From: Candidatus Pelagibacter sp. TMED197 | GTDB taxonomy: Bacteria; Pseudomonadota; Alphaproteobacteria; Pelagibacterales; Pelagibacteraceae | Length of the DNA: 18,925 bases | Assembly (NCBI GenBank): GCA_002169755.1 | Contig: NHIU01000040.1 | Coordinates: forward strand, 1-18,925 | Direction: 5' to 3' | In this document: in pieces, positions 1-7,845 of the stretch | How positions within the stretch are numbered: position 1 is the first letter of the stretch | Layout of the letters: each line of letters opens with the position of its first letter | Program-made: the position numbers and the translations under genes | Notes under the pieces: generated by a model | What the model was told of the DNA's origin: nothing | The model's database searches: none | The model's input: the letters and a program-made list of their open reading frames with translations, nothing else

Positions 1-1
1 T

Positions 2-301
2 GATGAAGCAGTACAGGAGGAAAAACGTTGGGCAACATATCTATTTTCCAAAGGAAGTATGATTGGATTATCAGAAAAACTATTACACCAGTTTGTAGAG
101 TATATGGCAAACCGAAGAATGAAAGCGATACAACTAACTCCGAAGTACGAACAAAAAACAAACCCTTTACCTTGGGTGGAACATTGGCTAAACAGCCGTT
201 CAACTCAAAACGCTCCACAGGAAACAGAGATTGAATCTTATGTAATCGGTGGTATTAAGCAAGATGTAAAGAAAGACCAGTTTAAGAAATTCAAGTTATA
301 A
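2..301 (+). CDS. nrdB: Ribonucleoside-diphosphate reductase beta subunit (class Ia, NrdB), C-terminal part
   Basis: Only the last 99 codons are in the window; the reading frame is open from base 2. Class Ia RNR beta carries the tyrosyl radical and diiron site and, with NrdA, makes deoxynucleotides for phage DNA synthesis. The visible part matches the end of E. coli NrdB: a segment like WATYLFSKGSMIGLSEKLL, then QFVEYMANRRM, then NPLPWVEHWL and a late APQETEIESYV, ending in the acidic/aromatic tail that docks onto NrdA. The iron ligands lie upstream, so activity cannot be judged. The stop shares its last base with the next ATG (TAATG), which indicates translational coupling. The gene fits a T4-like phage nucleotide module, with a glutaredoxin reductant encoded at 13154-13423. 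Confidence 0.93.
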   Translation, partial: DEAVQEEKRWATYLFSKGSMIGLSEKLLHQFVEYMANRRMKAIQLTPKYEQKTNPLPWVEHWLNSRSTQNAPQETEIESYVIGGIKQDVKKDQFKKFKL

Positions 302-471
302 TGAAATCACCAAAAACCTGCCAAAATTGTCAGACTAAATATACCATAGAATGGGACGAAGATAAGGTTGATTTACAACCTTTGACTTGTCCGTTTTGTG
401 GTTATGAAGTAGAAGAGGAAGATGATGTTGAAAGCAGGTATGAAACAGACGAAGACGATAGTTGGAATTGA
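301..471 (+). CDS. Small zinc-ribbon protein
   Basis: A 56-residue protein starting at the ATG that overlaps the nrdB stop. It has two CxxC knuckles, CQNC near residues 7-10 and CPFC at 30-33, spaced as in a zinc ribbon, followed by a strongly acidic tail rich in Glu and Asp. Such mini zinc ribbons usually bind DNA, RNA or a protein partner; no specific family is recognised. Its 3' end overlaps the start of the RuvC-like gene by about 50 bases. Position between nrdB and a nuclease suggests a replication or recombination accessory, which is inference only. The paired CxxC motifs make a real gene likely despite the short length. Confidence 0.72.
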   Translation: MKSPKTCQNCQTKYTIEWDEDKVDLQPLTCPFCGYEVEEEDDVESRYETDEDDSWN

Positions 472-988
472 TTATAGTTTAACAAGTCCTGCCGTATGTA
501 CTAACAACGGCAACTTAATGTTTTTCTATTTGACTAATAAAAAGAAGTGGCAAGGTATGATGAACGAAGCGATTGTTGGTTATGAACATAAAGAATGGAC
601 AGACCCTATTCAGAGGTTTAGACAGATATCTGATTTTACATTAGATATAATTAAAGACACAAATAATCCTAAAGTTTACATAGAAGGTTATTCTTTTGGC
701 TCAAAAGGTCAAGGTCTATTTCAGATAGCAGAGAATTGTGGTATATTAAAGTACAGACTTCAAGAAGAAAAAATACCATATGAAACGGTTGTTCCTAGTG
801 TAGTAAAAAAAGGTGCAACAGGAAAAGGTAACGCTGATAAAGATAAGATGTATGAGGCGTTTGTTAATGAAACTAAAATTGACTTGAAAAAAATATTTGA
901 TACAGAAAAGGTTGGTAATCCTATATCAGATATTGTTGATAGTTATTATATTATGAAAGTCGGGAATGCTATATCTATTCAACACTAA
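422..988 (+). CDS. RuvC-like Holliday junction resolvase
   Basis: A 188-residue RNase H-fold nuclease of the RuvC type, expected to cleave branched DNA during phage recombination or packaging. Visible motifs are VGIDYSLTSPAV (Asp17, first strand), VYIEGYSFGSKGQG (Glu89), GNADKDKM around residues 137-142, and ISDIVDSYYI with Asp170 and Asp173. These give the acidic residues needed to bind two metal ions. Length is close to the roughly 170-residue family norm. ATG at 422 and 425 are possible starts behind an AGAGGA stretch; ATG 440 gives a protein starting MKQTKTIVGID, which is also reasonable. It overlaps the genes on both sides. Marine T4-like phages often carry a RuvC-like protein in this neighbourhood. 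Whether it cuts four-way junctions or other branched substrates cannot be read from sequence. Confidence 0.86.
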   Translation: MMLKAGMKQTKTIVGIDYSLTSPAVCTNNGNLMFFYLTNKKKWQGMMNEAIVGYEHKEWTDPIQRFRQISDFTLDIIKDTNNPKVYIEGYSFGSKGQGLFQIAENCGILKYRLQEEKIPYETVVPSVVKKGATGKGNADKDKMYEAFVNETKIDLKKIFDTEKVGNPISDIVDSYYIMKVGNAISIQH

Positions 989-1841
989 AAGAGGTACAAG
1001 AAAATACCTTGAAGAGTTTGCAAAAGGCAATGATAATAAATTTTTTGACTTTGCAGAAACTAATGGTCCTAAATTCTACAATCAACATTGGCCAATGTGG
1101 AATGGCAAATTTCCAGATGAAGATGTTGAGGTATGTTTTCAAGGTATAATAAGAGGTACTAAAAGATTACAAACTGCCTGTGAAGAGAATGATATACCTT
1201 ACTATTACTTTGACCAACCTTATCTATTCTACAATGAATATCAACCACATCCAGCATTTGGTCAACCTTGGTACAGAATAATTAAAAATAATGTACAAAT
1301 GATTGACGTTCACATAAGACATAAAGAAAGATTTGATTATGTAATGGGTATGTGTACAGATAAAGATACTATAAATCAAGTGACATTAAAAGATTGGAAA
1401 ACAGGTGACCATATTTTAATTATACCACCCTCTGAACACACAGCAAATTGGTATGATATGAAAGTTGATGGTTGGGTTGATGGTATAATAAACGAAATAC
1501 AAAAATATACAGATAGACCAATTAAAGTTAGATATAAGTATGCTAACAAAAGATTTGGTAAAAGAAATACAACACCACTAGAAGAAGATTTAAAAAATTG
1601 TCACGCTATGGTTTCTTGGCATAGTATGGCTGCTTGTGAGGCCGTAATTGCAGGTGTTCCTAGTTTTACTAGTGAACATAGTCCAGCAAATATGGTATCA
1701 TATGGATTAAATGACCTAGATAAGATTGAACAGCCTTTAAAGAGTAATAGAAAAGTTTGGTTATGGTCATTATTAGGTAATCAATTTATGTTGAGTGAGA
1801 TTACAACAGATTACGCTTATAAGTATCTCAATGGAGGATAA
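966..1841 (+). CDS. GT-B-like glycosyltransferase, paralog A
   Basis: A 291-residue cytosolic protein with no signal peptide or membrane span. The C-terminal half looks like a nucleotide-sugar-binding Rossmann domain of GT-B or capsule-synthesis type. It has EEDLKNCHAMVSWHSMAACE, then AVIAGVPSFTSE, a small-residue and Ser/His-rich loop followed by the conserved Gly-Val-Pro turn. A mid-protein DWKTGDHILIIPPS strand is also shared with the protein at 6232-7098. The end (NQFMLSEI...AYKYL) matches that paralog too. It overlaps the RuvC gene by 23 bases and sits three bases before the oxygenase gene. The transferred sugar and acceptor are unknown. Assignment to glycosyltransferase rests on fold-like motifs and on the company of clear GT-A enzymes, so it is an inference. 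Confidence 0.62.
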   Translation: MLYLFNTKRGTRKYLEEFAKGNDNKFFDFAETNGPKFYNQHWPMWNGKFPDEDVEVCFQGIIRGTKRLQTACEENDIPYYYFDQPYLFYNEYQPHPAFGQPWYRIIKNNVQMIDVHIRHKERFDYVMGMCTDKDTINQVTLKDWKTGDHILIIPPSEHTANWYDMKVDGWVDGIINEIQKYTDRPIKVRYKYANKRFGKRNTTPLEEDLKNCHAMVSWHSMAACEAVIAGVPSFTSEHSPANMVSYGLNDLDKIEQPLKSNRKVWLWSLLGNQFMLSEITTDYAYKYLNGG

Positions 1842-1844
1842 AAA

Positions 1845-2489
1845 ATGTATCATCAACCTTTATTAAATAGTTTAAGAGACGCAGTTAAACACGATACGCC
1901 TTGGGAATATGCTACCTTTGGTAAATGTTTAAATGAGGAACAAGTAAAAGAAATTAGAACTGCTAGTATTAATAATACTGGCGTTTTACACGATGGAACC
2001 AGGTCAGGTTATAAAGATGGTGTTGAAAAACAAAATCATAAATTAAGAGAATATATTACTAACGAAAATAGAGGTAAATATCCAGCATTAGTTAGTTTTA
2101 TTAGAGAAATGCAAAGCCATCCTGTTAGAAAAGAATTTGCAAAATTAGTTGGTAATAAAGATAACTTTGCTAATTCTTATGTGAGATTAGAAATACTAAA
2201 TGATAATCAAGGTTTTTATTTAAAACCCCATTGTGATATACCAGAAAAGTTAATATCAAGTTTAATATATGTTAATCAAACTGGTGAGAACGTAAGTTTA
2301 GGTACAGATTTGTATGATGAGAAACTAGAATTAAAACACACGGTACCTTTTTGGCATAACTATGGTTATGTGTTTCACGGACCTAATAAGTGGCACGGTA
2401 TGGAAGAAGGCAAACAAATAAATGTAGAAAGAAGAGGTATACAATTGAATTATGTAACCTTTAAAACAGATTGGAAAGTATATGAGTGA
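1845..2489 (+). CDS. 2OG-Fe(II) oxygenase (prolyl-hydroxylase-like)
   Basis: A 214-residue protein with the double-stranded beta-helix signature of 2-oxoglutarate/iron dioxygenases. The iron triad is HCD (His129, Asp131) in FYLKPHCDIP and His184 in NKWHGME. Arg196/Arg197 in ERRGIQLNYV is placed to bind the 2OG carboxylate. The strands between (LISSLIYVNQ, GTDLYDE) fit the core. The start has a strong GGAGG behind it (1833-1837). Such enzymes hydroxylate amino-acid side chains, lipids or sugars. Lying inside a glycosyltransferase island, it may create a hydroxyl for sugar attachment or modify a sugar, which is inference. Related phage oxygenases are common in marine myoviruses. Its 3' end overlaps the methyltransferase start by 8 bases. 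Confidence 0.84.
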   Translation: MYHQPLLNSLRDAVKHDTPWEYATFGKCLNEEQVKEIRTASINNTGVLHDGTRSGYKDGVEKQNHKLREYITNENRGKYPALVSFIREMQSHPVRKEFAKLVGNKDNFANSYVRLEILNDNQGFYLKPHCDIPEKLISSLIYVNQTGENVSLGTDLYDEKLELKHTVPFWHNYGYVFHGPNKWHGMEEGKQINVERRGIQLNYVTFKTDWKVYE

Positions 2490-3156
2490 TTTATATAATA
2501 GAATGAAAGAGATTGAAGGTAAGTATTTAAAACCTCAATCTTTTAAACAATATAAAAATTATTGGTTACCAGAATCAATAGTAAAAGAAAGTAAAAATGT
2601 ATTATCTTATGGTGTACACCGTGATGTAGGTTGGGAACAAGCTATGTGTGTAGATAATCCTAATTTAAATATACATTGTTATGACCCTACACCTGATAGT
2701 GTTAAACTATTTGAAACTAATTTTAATTTTAAAGATAAGATGACCTTTCATCAAAAAGCATATGCTAAAGGTGGTGAAAAGATGAAGTTTTATTATGATA
2801 AATCAGACTTGACAAAATGTTATTCGTTGTTACCATTACCACAATTTGGTGAAAATCCTAGTTTTATTGAAGTAGATACAATTAGTTTACAAGAAAGTTT
2901 AAATGATGTAGATAATAAGGTAGATATTATTAAGGCAGATATTGAGGGTGTATGGTTTGATTTTTGTAGAGAAGTATTAGATTTTAATGTTGACTTCAAG
3001 GCTTTTCTTATAGAGTTTGAGGTAAAACTTATTGACAATGAGACTAGCATAAAACAATATGAAGACTTGTTAAAAGAATTTAATGACAAAGGTTATAAAC
3101 TACATTTAAATAGACCAAGAGATAAAATATTAAGTGAGGCTGTAATTTTAAGATGA
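2482..3156 (+). CDS. FkbM-family SAM-dependent methyltransferase
   Basis: A 224-residue protein with a Rossmann methyltransferase layout. A glycine-containing motif I, NVLSYGVHRDVGWEQ (residues 39-53), is followed by HCYDPTP (Asp68, expected to bind the SAM ribose) and IIKADIEGVWFDF (residues 149-161), the typical FkbM 'K-x-D-x-E-G' segment. FkbM enzymes O-methylate sugars or natural products, so methyl-capping of a glycan built by the neighbours is the natural hypothesis. The first glycine-rich loop is degenerate (SYGVHRDVG rather than DxGxxxG), which is unusual but seen in phage members. The gene is coupled on both sides, with an 8-base overlap upstream and ATGA downstream. Confidence 0.78.
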   Translation: MSDLYNRMKEIEGKYLKPQSFKQYKNYWLPESIVKESKNVLSYGVHRDVGWEQAMCVDNPNLNIHCYDPTPDSVKLFETNFNFKDKMTFHQKAYAKGGEKMKFYYDKSDLTKCYSLLPLPQFGENPSFIEVDTISLQESLNDVDNKVDIIKADIEGVWFDFCREVLDFNVDFKAFLIEFEVKLIDNETSIKQYEDLLKEFNDKGYKLHLNRPRDKILSEAVILR

Positions 3157-4073
3157 GTCGTATAATATTTTTCAATACTTGTAATAACTATTACCAAAAA
3201 GACATACTCTTTAAAATGCATAAGTCATTACTAAAGAAAGGTCAGAATTGGGAATTGTATGATGGCACACAATATAAAGATTGTGATGTTGCTGTTGTAT
3301 TTGGTTCTACTAAAAAACATACAGGTAAATTATGGAAAATAAAAAACATAAGTCATAAAATTAAGAACGATATTGATAGAAGTCATAACACAATTGATAT
3401 ACCATCAAATAAATTAGTTGTATTAGAAACACCTATATTAGGCAGACAGATAACAGATGAACATACACATTACAGAGTTGGTTTAGACCACTTCTTACCT
3501 AATTTAGGTGATTTTAATTGGGACACAAATGATACTAGGTGGAAAGTATTAAAGAAAGAATTAAATTTAGAAATTAAACCTTGGCGAGAAACAACTAATA
3601 ACAAATATGTATTACTATTATGTCAAAATTTATCAGACGCTTCTTTATTAGGTTTAGATATGTTGCAATGGATTATGGCTACGGTAAAACATTTAATGAA
3701 AAGAACTAATAGAAAGATTAGAATTAGAAACCACCCATTATCAAAAGCTAATGTAAAAGAAATGTTTAATATGTTTTATACAATGAAACAAGTTGAGTTT
3801 AGTGATAGAACTTTAGAGGAAGATTTTGCTGGTGCTCATTGTAGTATTGCATATACAAGTGGTGCTTCAATAGATTCTATTATGTCTGGCATACCAGTAA
3901 TAACACCTAGTCCATATAATTTTGTATATAATATATCATCAAACGATTTAGAACAGGTTGAAACACCAAAATTAGGTAATAGAGAAGAACTATTAAACCA
4001 ATTATCATATACACAATGGAGTGTAGATGATATAATTGAAGGTAAACCTTTAAAACATTTAGGTGTAAAATGA
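3153..4073 (+). CDS. GT-B-like glycosyltransferase, paralog B
   Basis: A 306-residue cytosolic protein, the most divergent of three similar proteins in this island (others at 966-1841 and 6232-7098). The shared C-terminal block is LEEDFAGAHCSIAYTSGAS followed by IDSIMSGIPVITP, the Ser-Gly loop and 'G-I-P-V' turn typical of sugar-nucleotide-binding GT-B domains. A preceding KIRIRNHPLSKANV resembles the 'vxxHP' strand of capsule and LPS transferases. An earlier NNKYVLLLCQN strand begins this domain. No membrane segment is visible. Start ATG overlaps the methyltransferase stop (ATGA) and its own stop overlaps the next ATG. Donor and acceptor are not predictable. Confidence 0.6.
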   Translation: MSRIIFFNTCNNYYQKDILFKMHKSLLKKGQNWELYDGTQYKDCDVAVVFGSTKKHTGKLWKIKNISHKIKNDIDRSHNTIDIPSNKLVVLETPILGRQITDEHTHYRVGLDHFLPNLGDFNWDTNDTRWKVLKKELNLEIKPWRETTNNKYVLLLCQNLSDASLLGLDMLQWIMATVKHLMKRTNRKIRIRNHPLSKANVKEMFNMFYTMKQVEFSDRTLEEDFAGAHCSIAYTSGASIDSIMSGIPVITPSPYNFVYNISSNDLEQVETPKLGNREELLNQLSYTQWSVDDIIEGKPLKHLGVK

Positions 4074-4795
4074 ATATTGCAGTAGTCACAACATTAAATA
4101 AGAAATTGTATAAACAATATGGTTATAAATTTTTTGAAACTTATAATTGGCCATTTCATCTATCAGTTTATAGTGAAGATATGTTAGATATACCACATCA
4201 AAACTTAATTGTAAAAAGCACCTTTGATGAGATACCTCAATGTGAAGAGTTTGTAAATAGAAATAAAGAGAGACCAGTATCAGATGACCCACGTACAGGT
4301 TTTTTAAAAGATGGTGTAAGGTTTAGTTATAAAGTTTATTCATATACAAATGAGATAATTACTAATGAAGATTTTGATGGTTTAATTTGCATAGACGCAG
4401 ATAGTGTATTTTATAAAGTAATAGATGAAGACTTTATAAAAAAACATATACATAGTGATAATAGTATGATGACTTATCTAGGTAGAGGTGATAAACAATA
4501 TAGCGAATGTGGTTTCTTATATTTTAATATGAGACACCCCGAAGTGGTAAATTATGCTGTTGATATGCAAAATATGTACAATCACGACCTAATATATAAA
4601 GAAAAAGAACAACACGATAGTTATATATGGGACTTGGTAAGAAAAAAATACGAGAAAAAAGGTGTGATAAATAAAAGTATAGGTGATGGTAAAGGTGGCC
4701 ACGTACAGGCAAGGTCTATATTAGGACCTGTGTACGACCACATAAAAGGACCTAAAAGAAAAAAATTAATGAAAAGTCCGGAGGCTAGAGTATGA
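4070..4795 (+). CDS. GT-A-type glycosyltransferase with DAD motif
   Basis: A 241-residue protein with a GT-A pattern. It has an N-terminal strand MNIAVVTTLN, then FDGLICIDADSVFY with the metal/nucleotide-binding DxD at residues 109-111. Next come SECGFLYFNM (residues 145-154), a C-terminal acceptor-side motif HDSYIWDLV, and His224 in VYDHIKGPKR, which resembles the late His that completes metal binding in GT8-like enzymes. It probably transfers a hexose from a nucleotide sugar; linkage and substrate are unknown. ATGA overlaps join it to the genes on both sides. The tail is very basic (PKRKKL). It is the most divergent of three GT-A enzymes here. Confidence 0.72.
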   Translation: MNIAVVTTLNKKLYKQYGYKFFETYNWPFHLSVYSEDMLDIPHQNLIVKSTFDEIPQCEEFVNRNKERPVSDDPRTGFLKDGVRFSYKVYSYTNEIITNEDFDGLICIDADSVFYKVIDEDFIKKHIHSDNSMMTYLGRGDKQYSECGFLYFNMRHPEVVNYAVDMQNMYNHDLIYKEKEQHDSYIWDLVRKKYEKKGVINKSIGDGKGGHVQARSILGPVYDHIKGPKRKKLMKSPEARV

Positions 4796-5385
4796 GTGAT
4801 AATGACAGAATAAATCCAATACCAAAAAAACATAGGTTTACTTCTCTAAAAGGACCTCAAATAAGTCCAGGATTGGCTACAGACGCTACAATGAATATGT
4901 ATCAAGAGCGTGTTCAAGGTCCGTCTTATGTTGTACCTTTTAAATTAGATATACCAAAAAGTTTGTTCTTATCAAAAGAAGAAATAGAAAAAATACCAAA
5001 CATATTAATAGACAACGAGTTAAGAGGTGCATTTACTTTTCACAATGCACAACAAGAAATGTATGACCATATAAAACCTCAACTAGAGAAGTTTGTAGGA
5101 CCAGGTAGAGAACTGAAGATTAGATATATGTTAATAGATGAACACCCTTTATTGATTGACAATAATAGACAAGAAGCTATTATGGTGTTTCCTAATGATG
5201 ATGTTGATATTGAATGGTACATAGGTGATATAAGACCTAATATTCATATATACAGAAAATCAGAATTAGATTATATGGCACATAAAGAAACAATTAAAGC
5301 AGGTAAAGTTTTTCAAATGAAAACAGATGTCGTCCACCAAATTATGAACGCAAGTGGTAAAGTAGGATTGACAATCTATGATTAA
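4792..5385 (+). CDS. Hypothetical protein, possible oxygenase/cupin-like fold
   Basis: A 197-residue protein with no sure family. The first 40 residues are polar and Pro/Gly-rich, probably disordered. The C-terminal half is rich in beta strands: KIRYMLIDEH, QEAIMVFPND, IEWYIGDIRP, NIHIYRKSE. It ends with VFQMKTDVVHQIMNASGKVG, a layout that resembles the last strands of jelly-roll oxygenases, where a late His and a downstream basic residue bind iron and 2OG. No clear HxD pair is visible, so activity as an oxygenase is doubtful. It may instead be a structural or binding jelly-roll. It is coupled by ATGA upstream and overlaps the next GT by 8 bases, so it belongs to the modification island. Confidence 0.7.
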   Translation: MSDNDRINPIPKKHRFTSLKGPQISPGLATDATMNMYQERVQGPSYVVPFKLDIPKSLFLSKEEIEKIPNILIDNELRGAFTFHNAQQEMYDHIKPQLEKFVGPGRELKIRYMLIDEHPLLIDNNRQEAIMVFPNDDVDIEWYIGDIRPNIHIYRKSELDYMAHKETIKAGKVFQMKTDVVHQIMNASGKVGLTIYD

Positions 5386-6046
5386 TATTTTTATAGGTTA
5401 TGACCAAGGCGAAACCGTAGCATTTCATACTTTATCAGAAAGTATTAGAAAGTATGCCTCTGAACCAGTATCAATTACACCATTGTGTTTAGGTAATATA
5501 CCAGGTTTTACTAGAGAGAAACAACCGAATCAATCAACTGATTTCGCCTTTAGTAGATTTATGGTACCGTATTTGAGTGGTTTTAAAGGTTGGTCTATTT
5601 TTATGGATTGTGATATGTTATTACGTAGTGATATAAAAGAATTATGGGATATGAGAACATTTAAATATTCTGCTATGTGTTGTCAACACGATTACGAACC
5701 TAAACAAAATGTAAAATTTAGAGGTGCAAAAAACGAGAAGTTTGAAAAGAAAAATTGGTCTAGTATGATGTTGTTTCATAATATAATGTGTACAAAATTA
5801 ACACCAGAATATGTCAATACAGCCTCTGGTTTAGAACTACACCAATTTAAATGGTTGCCAAATGATATGTCCGTTGGTAAGATACCATTAGAATGGAACT
5901 GGTTAGTAGGTGAATATGAATATAATCCACACGCAAAAAATGTTCACTTTACACTAGGCGGTCCATATTTTAAAGACTACAAAGATTGTGATTATGCAAA
6001 TGAGTGGTTTCAGACATATAACGATATGAAAAGGATAGATTTATAA
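5378..6046 (+). CDS. GT-A glycosyltransferase (GT8-like), DCD motif
   Basis: A 222-residue enzyme with a clear GT-A layout. It starts INIFIGYDQGETVAFHTL, the nucleotide-sugar-binding strand and following helix. Then come FAFSRFMVPYL and GWSIFMDCDMLL with the DxD at residues 77-79, NWSSMMLFHN, and a final VHFTLGGPYFKDY with His190, the expected third metal ligand. This type is common in marine phages and in bacterial surface-sugar clusters. Length is short of full GT8 enzymes but normal for phage versions. It overlaps the preceding gene by 8 bases and shares one base with the following one. Probable role: add a sugar to a surface glycan or protein; acceptor unknown. Confidence 0.82.
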   Translation: MINIFIGYDQGETVAFHTLSESIRKYASEPVSITPLCLGNIPGFTREKQPNQSTDFAFSRFMVPYLSGFKGWSIFMDCDMLLRSDIKELWDMRTFKYSAMCCQHDYEPKQNVKFRGAKNEKFEKKNWSSMMLFHNIMCTKLTPEYVNTASGLELHQFKWLPNDMSVGKIPLEWNWLVGEYEYNPHAKNVHFTLGGPYFKDYKDCDYANEWFQTYNDMKRIDL

Positions 6047-6231
6047 TGATATGGTTTTTATTATTAACGGTTTGTATGAATGACGGTAAATGTCACTATC
6101 AAAATGTGGGGTTATACGATAGTAGAGAAATGTGTATAGCTTCAAAGAATATGCACGAAGAGTTACCAATAGATGGATTATGGACAAGTGTAAATTATGA
6201 ATGTAAATTAATGAATGGCGAAGAGGTATAA
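6046..6231 (+). CDS. Small Cys-rich protein with hydrophobic N-terminus
   Basis: A 61-residue protein beginning MIWFLLLTVCMN, a short hydrophobic start that could act as a weak signal or membrane anchor. It has four cysteines at 10, 16, 30 and 53, suggesting disulfides if exported, or metal binding if not. YDSREMCIASKNMHEELP is a likely helix. The ATG overlaps the final base of the preceding GT stop (TAATG), and the stop abuts the next gene directly, so it is part of the island's transcript. No function is recognised. Confidence 0.66.
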   Translation: MIWFLLLTVCMNDGKCHYQNVGLYDSREMCIASKNMHEELPIDGLWTSVNYECKLMNGEEV

Positions 6232-7098
6232 ATGATTATAACACACAAAATAGGTTGGGACAAATGTTTATCACATATGATTTGGCCAGCTATTGAAAAA
6301 GGTTGGCAAGATAAAGATGAGGAAATACATTTCTTTTGGGGTTTAGCAGGTAAGAATGTAGATAAAATAAGAGAATGTATAAGATTTGATAAAGAGTGGT
6401 GGTACGTAGATGTTGGTTATTTAAATGTACCTTTCACTAGATATCCAGAACCTAAAGTTGATTGGGATAGAACTTACTTTAGAATATGTAAAGGTAATTT
6501 ACATACAATACGAGGTGCAGTAGGTGATGGTACAAGATTATCTAAATTAGAAAGCGAAGGTATTGATTGTCAATTTAAAGGTTGGCAAACAGGTGATATG
6601 ACACACTTCTTATTAGCACCATCATCACCAACGGTAACAATGCACGTTAATGGTATGTCAGTAGATAAATGGATTGAAGTTGCAAGTGAACAAATTAAAC
6701 AGGCAACTTTTGGTACAGAGTTTCAAGAAATGCCAATTAAGATTAGACAAAAACCTAGACCAGGAAATCAATGGTGGAATACAGACATTAGAGAAGAGTT
6801 AAAAGGCTGTCAAGCTATGGTAACCAATATGTCATTATCAGCAATAGATGGTATATTAAATATGACACCAGTATTATCACATAAAAGAAACATAGTAAGT
6901 TTTATTGCAGGTCAACATATAAGTAAAATTACAAAACCTATGAGACCAGGACATAAGACAATAAATGAGTGGTTAAAAATGGTCGTAGATAATCAATTTA
7001 AATTATCAGAGATTGCAGATGGTACAGCATATGATTTATTGATGAAACAACCTAATAATCATTTAAAACCAGAACAGATTCAAGAACAGATAAAATGA
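6232..7098 (+). CDS. GT-B-like glycosyltransferase, paralog C
   Basis: A 288-residue cytosolic protein. The N-terminus (THKIGWDKCLSHMIWPAIEKG) differs from paralog A, but from the middle they track each other: GWQTGDMTHFLLAPSSPT here against DWKTGDHILIIPPS there. Then comes IREELKGCQAMVTNMSLSA with ILNMTPVLSH in place of the Gly-Val-Pro turn, and the end DNQFKLSEIADGTAYDLL. Met-Thr-Pro replaces the usual Gly-hydrophobic-Pro, a small loss at the sugar-nucleotide loop. The gene abuts the small Cys gene with no gap and overlaps the last GT by ATGA. Most likely a glycosyltransferase or a relative that kept only the binding fold. Confidence 0.6.
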   Translation: MIITHKIGWDKCLSHMIWPAIEKGWQDKDEEIHFFWGLAGKNVDKIRECIRFDKEWWYVDVGYLNVPFTRYPEPKVDWDRTYFRICKGNLHTIRGAVGDGTRLSKLESEGIDCQFKGWQTGDMTHFLLAPSSPTVTMHVNGMSVDKWIEVASEQIKQATFGTEFQEMPIKIRQKPRPGNQWWNTDIREELKGCQAMVTNMSLSAIDGILNMTPVLSHKRNIVSFIAGQHISKITKPMRPGHKTINEWLKMVVDNQFKLSEIADGTAYDLLMKQPNNHLKPEQIQEQIK

Positions 7099-7769
7099 TA
7101 AACTTTGTTTGTGTTTTTTACGGCGACAAATACAAACCAAACTATGTACAAAACCTGTACAATATGGTTAAGAGACACCTAACGGTAGACCATAAATTTA
7201 TATGTTTTACTGATAACACATCTATTCATAAATTAGTAGAAGGCGATATAGAATTCAGACAATTTCCTTTGTTTGATGAACAAGGGTGGTGGAACAAAAT
7301 GCAATTGTTTCATCCAGATAATGGTTTAGATGGTGTAAATCTATATATGGATTTAGATGTAGTTATATTAAAGAACATTGACCAGATGGCTACATTTGGT
7401 GATGATATGACCTTTGGTGTATTACACGACTTTACAGGCTTTGATGGTATCAACTCTTCTATTATGAAGTGGAATAATAAGAACGCTACACCGGCTGTAT
7501 GGGAAAAGTATTATGAAGATAGACCAAAATGGAGACGGTTTCAAGGAGACCAGAATGTGACCTATGAACTATTGAAGCACCTTCCCTGGATGACATATAT
7601 GCCTAATGAATGGACTTTTTCATATAAGTGGTTTACCAGAGACGACCCTAGATTTCATAAATCAGACTGGACGTTTGAAAAGAACAGCGAATCGTTGGTG
7701 GCCGTGTTTCACGGACAGCCAAATCCTCACGAAAGTGACGTAAAATGGGTGCTGGACAACTGGAAGTGA
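7095..7769 (+). CDS. GT-A glycosyltransferase, DLD motif
   Basis: A 224-residue GT-A enzyme. MINFVCVFYGDKYKPNYVQN is followed by a strand FICFTDNT, the metal-binding DxD at 86-88 in VNLYMDLDVVI, GINSSIMKWNN, GDQNVTYELL and a final VAVFHGQPNPHE with His206. The HG-x-PNP ending is typical of a glycosyltransferase type seen in many marine phages and alphaproteobacterial surface-sugar clusters. It is the last gene of the island; its stop at 7769 is followed by a non-coding stretch with a promoter. The substrate is unknown. Confidence 0.82.
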   Translation: MINFVCVFYGDKYKPNYVQNLYNMVKRHLTVDHKFICFTDNTSIHKLVEGDIEFRQFPLFDEQGWWNKMQLFHPDNGLDGVNLYMDLDVVILKNIDQMATFGDDMTFGVLHDFTGFDGINSSIMKWNNKNATPAVWEKYYEDRPKWRRFQGDQNVTYELLKHLPWMTYMPNEWTFSYKWFTRDDPRFHKSDWTFEKNSESLVAVFHGQPNPHESDVKWVLDNWK

Positions 7770-7845
7770 ACAAAACCAGAACACCATAGCTCCACAATCG
7801 TTACCAGGTCTCAAAAAAAAAATTTAAAAAAAGTGAAAAAAGTGC

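Noticed and set aside
28..234. ORF from 28 in another frame at the window start
   Set aside because: It overlaps the clear NrdB C-terminus and has no recognisable content; shadow frame.
2820..5000. Several minus-strand ORFs over the methyltransferase and glycosyltransferase genes
   Set aside because: They are complements of AT-rich coding frames with low-complexity Ser/Leu/Tyr content and no ribosome sites.
5154..5182. TTGACA-N16-TATTAT inside the gene at 4792-5385
   Set aside because: Inside coding sequence, no GCTTG or TAGTATAT context, no gene start nearby; expected by chance in AT-rich DNA.
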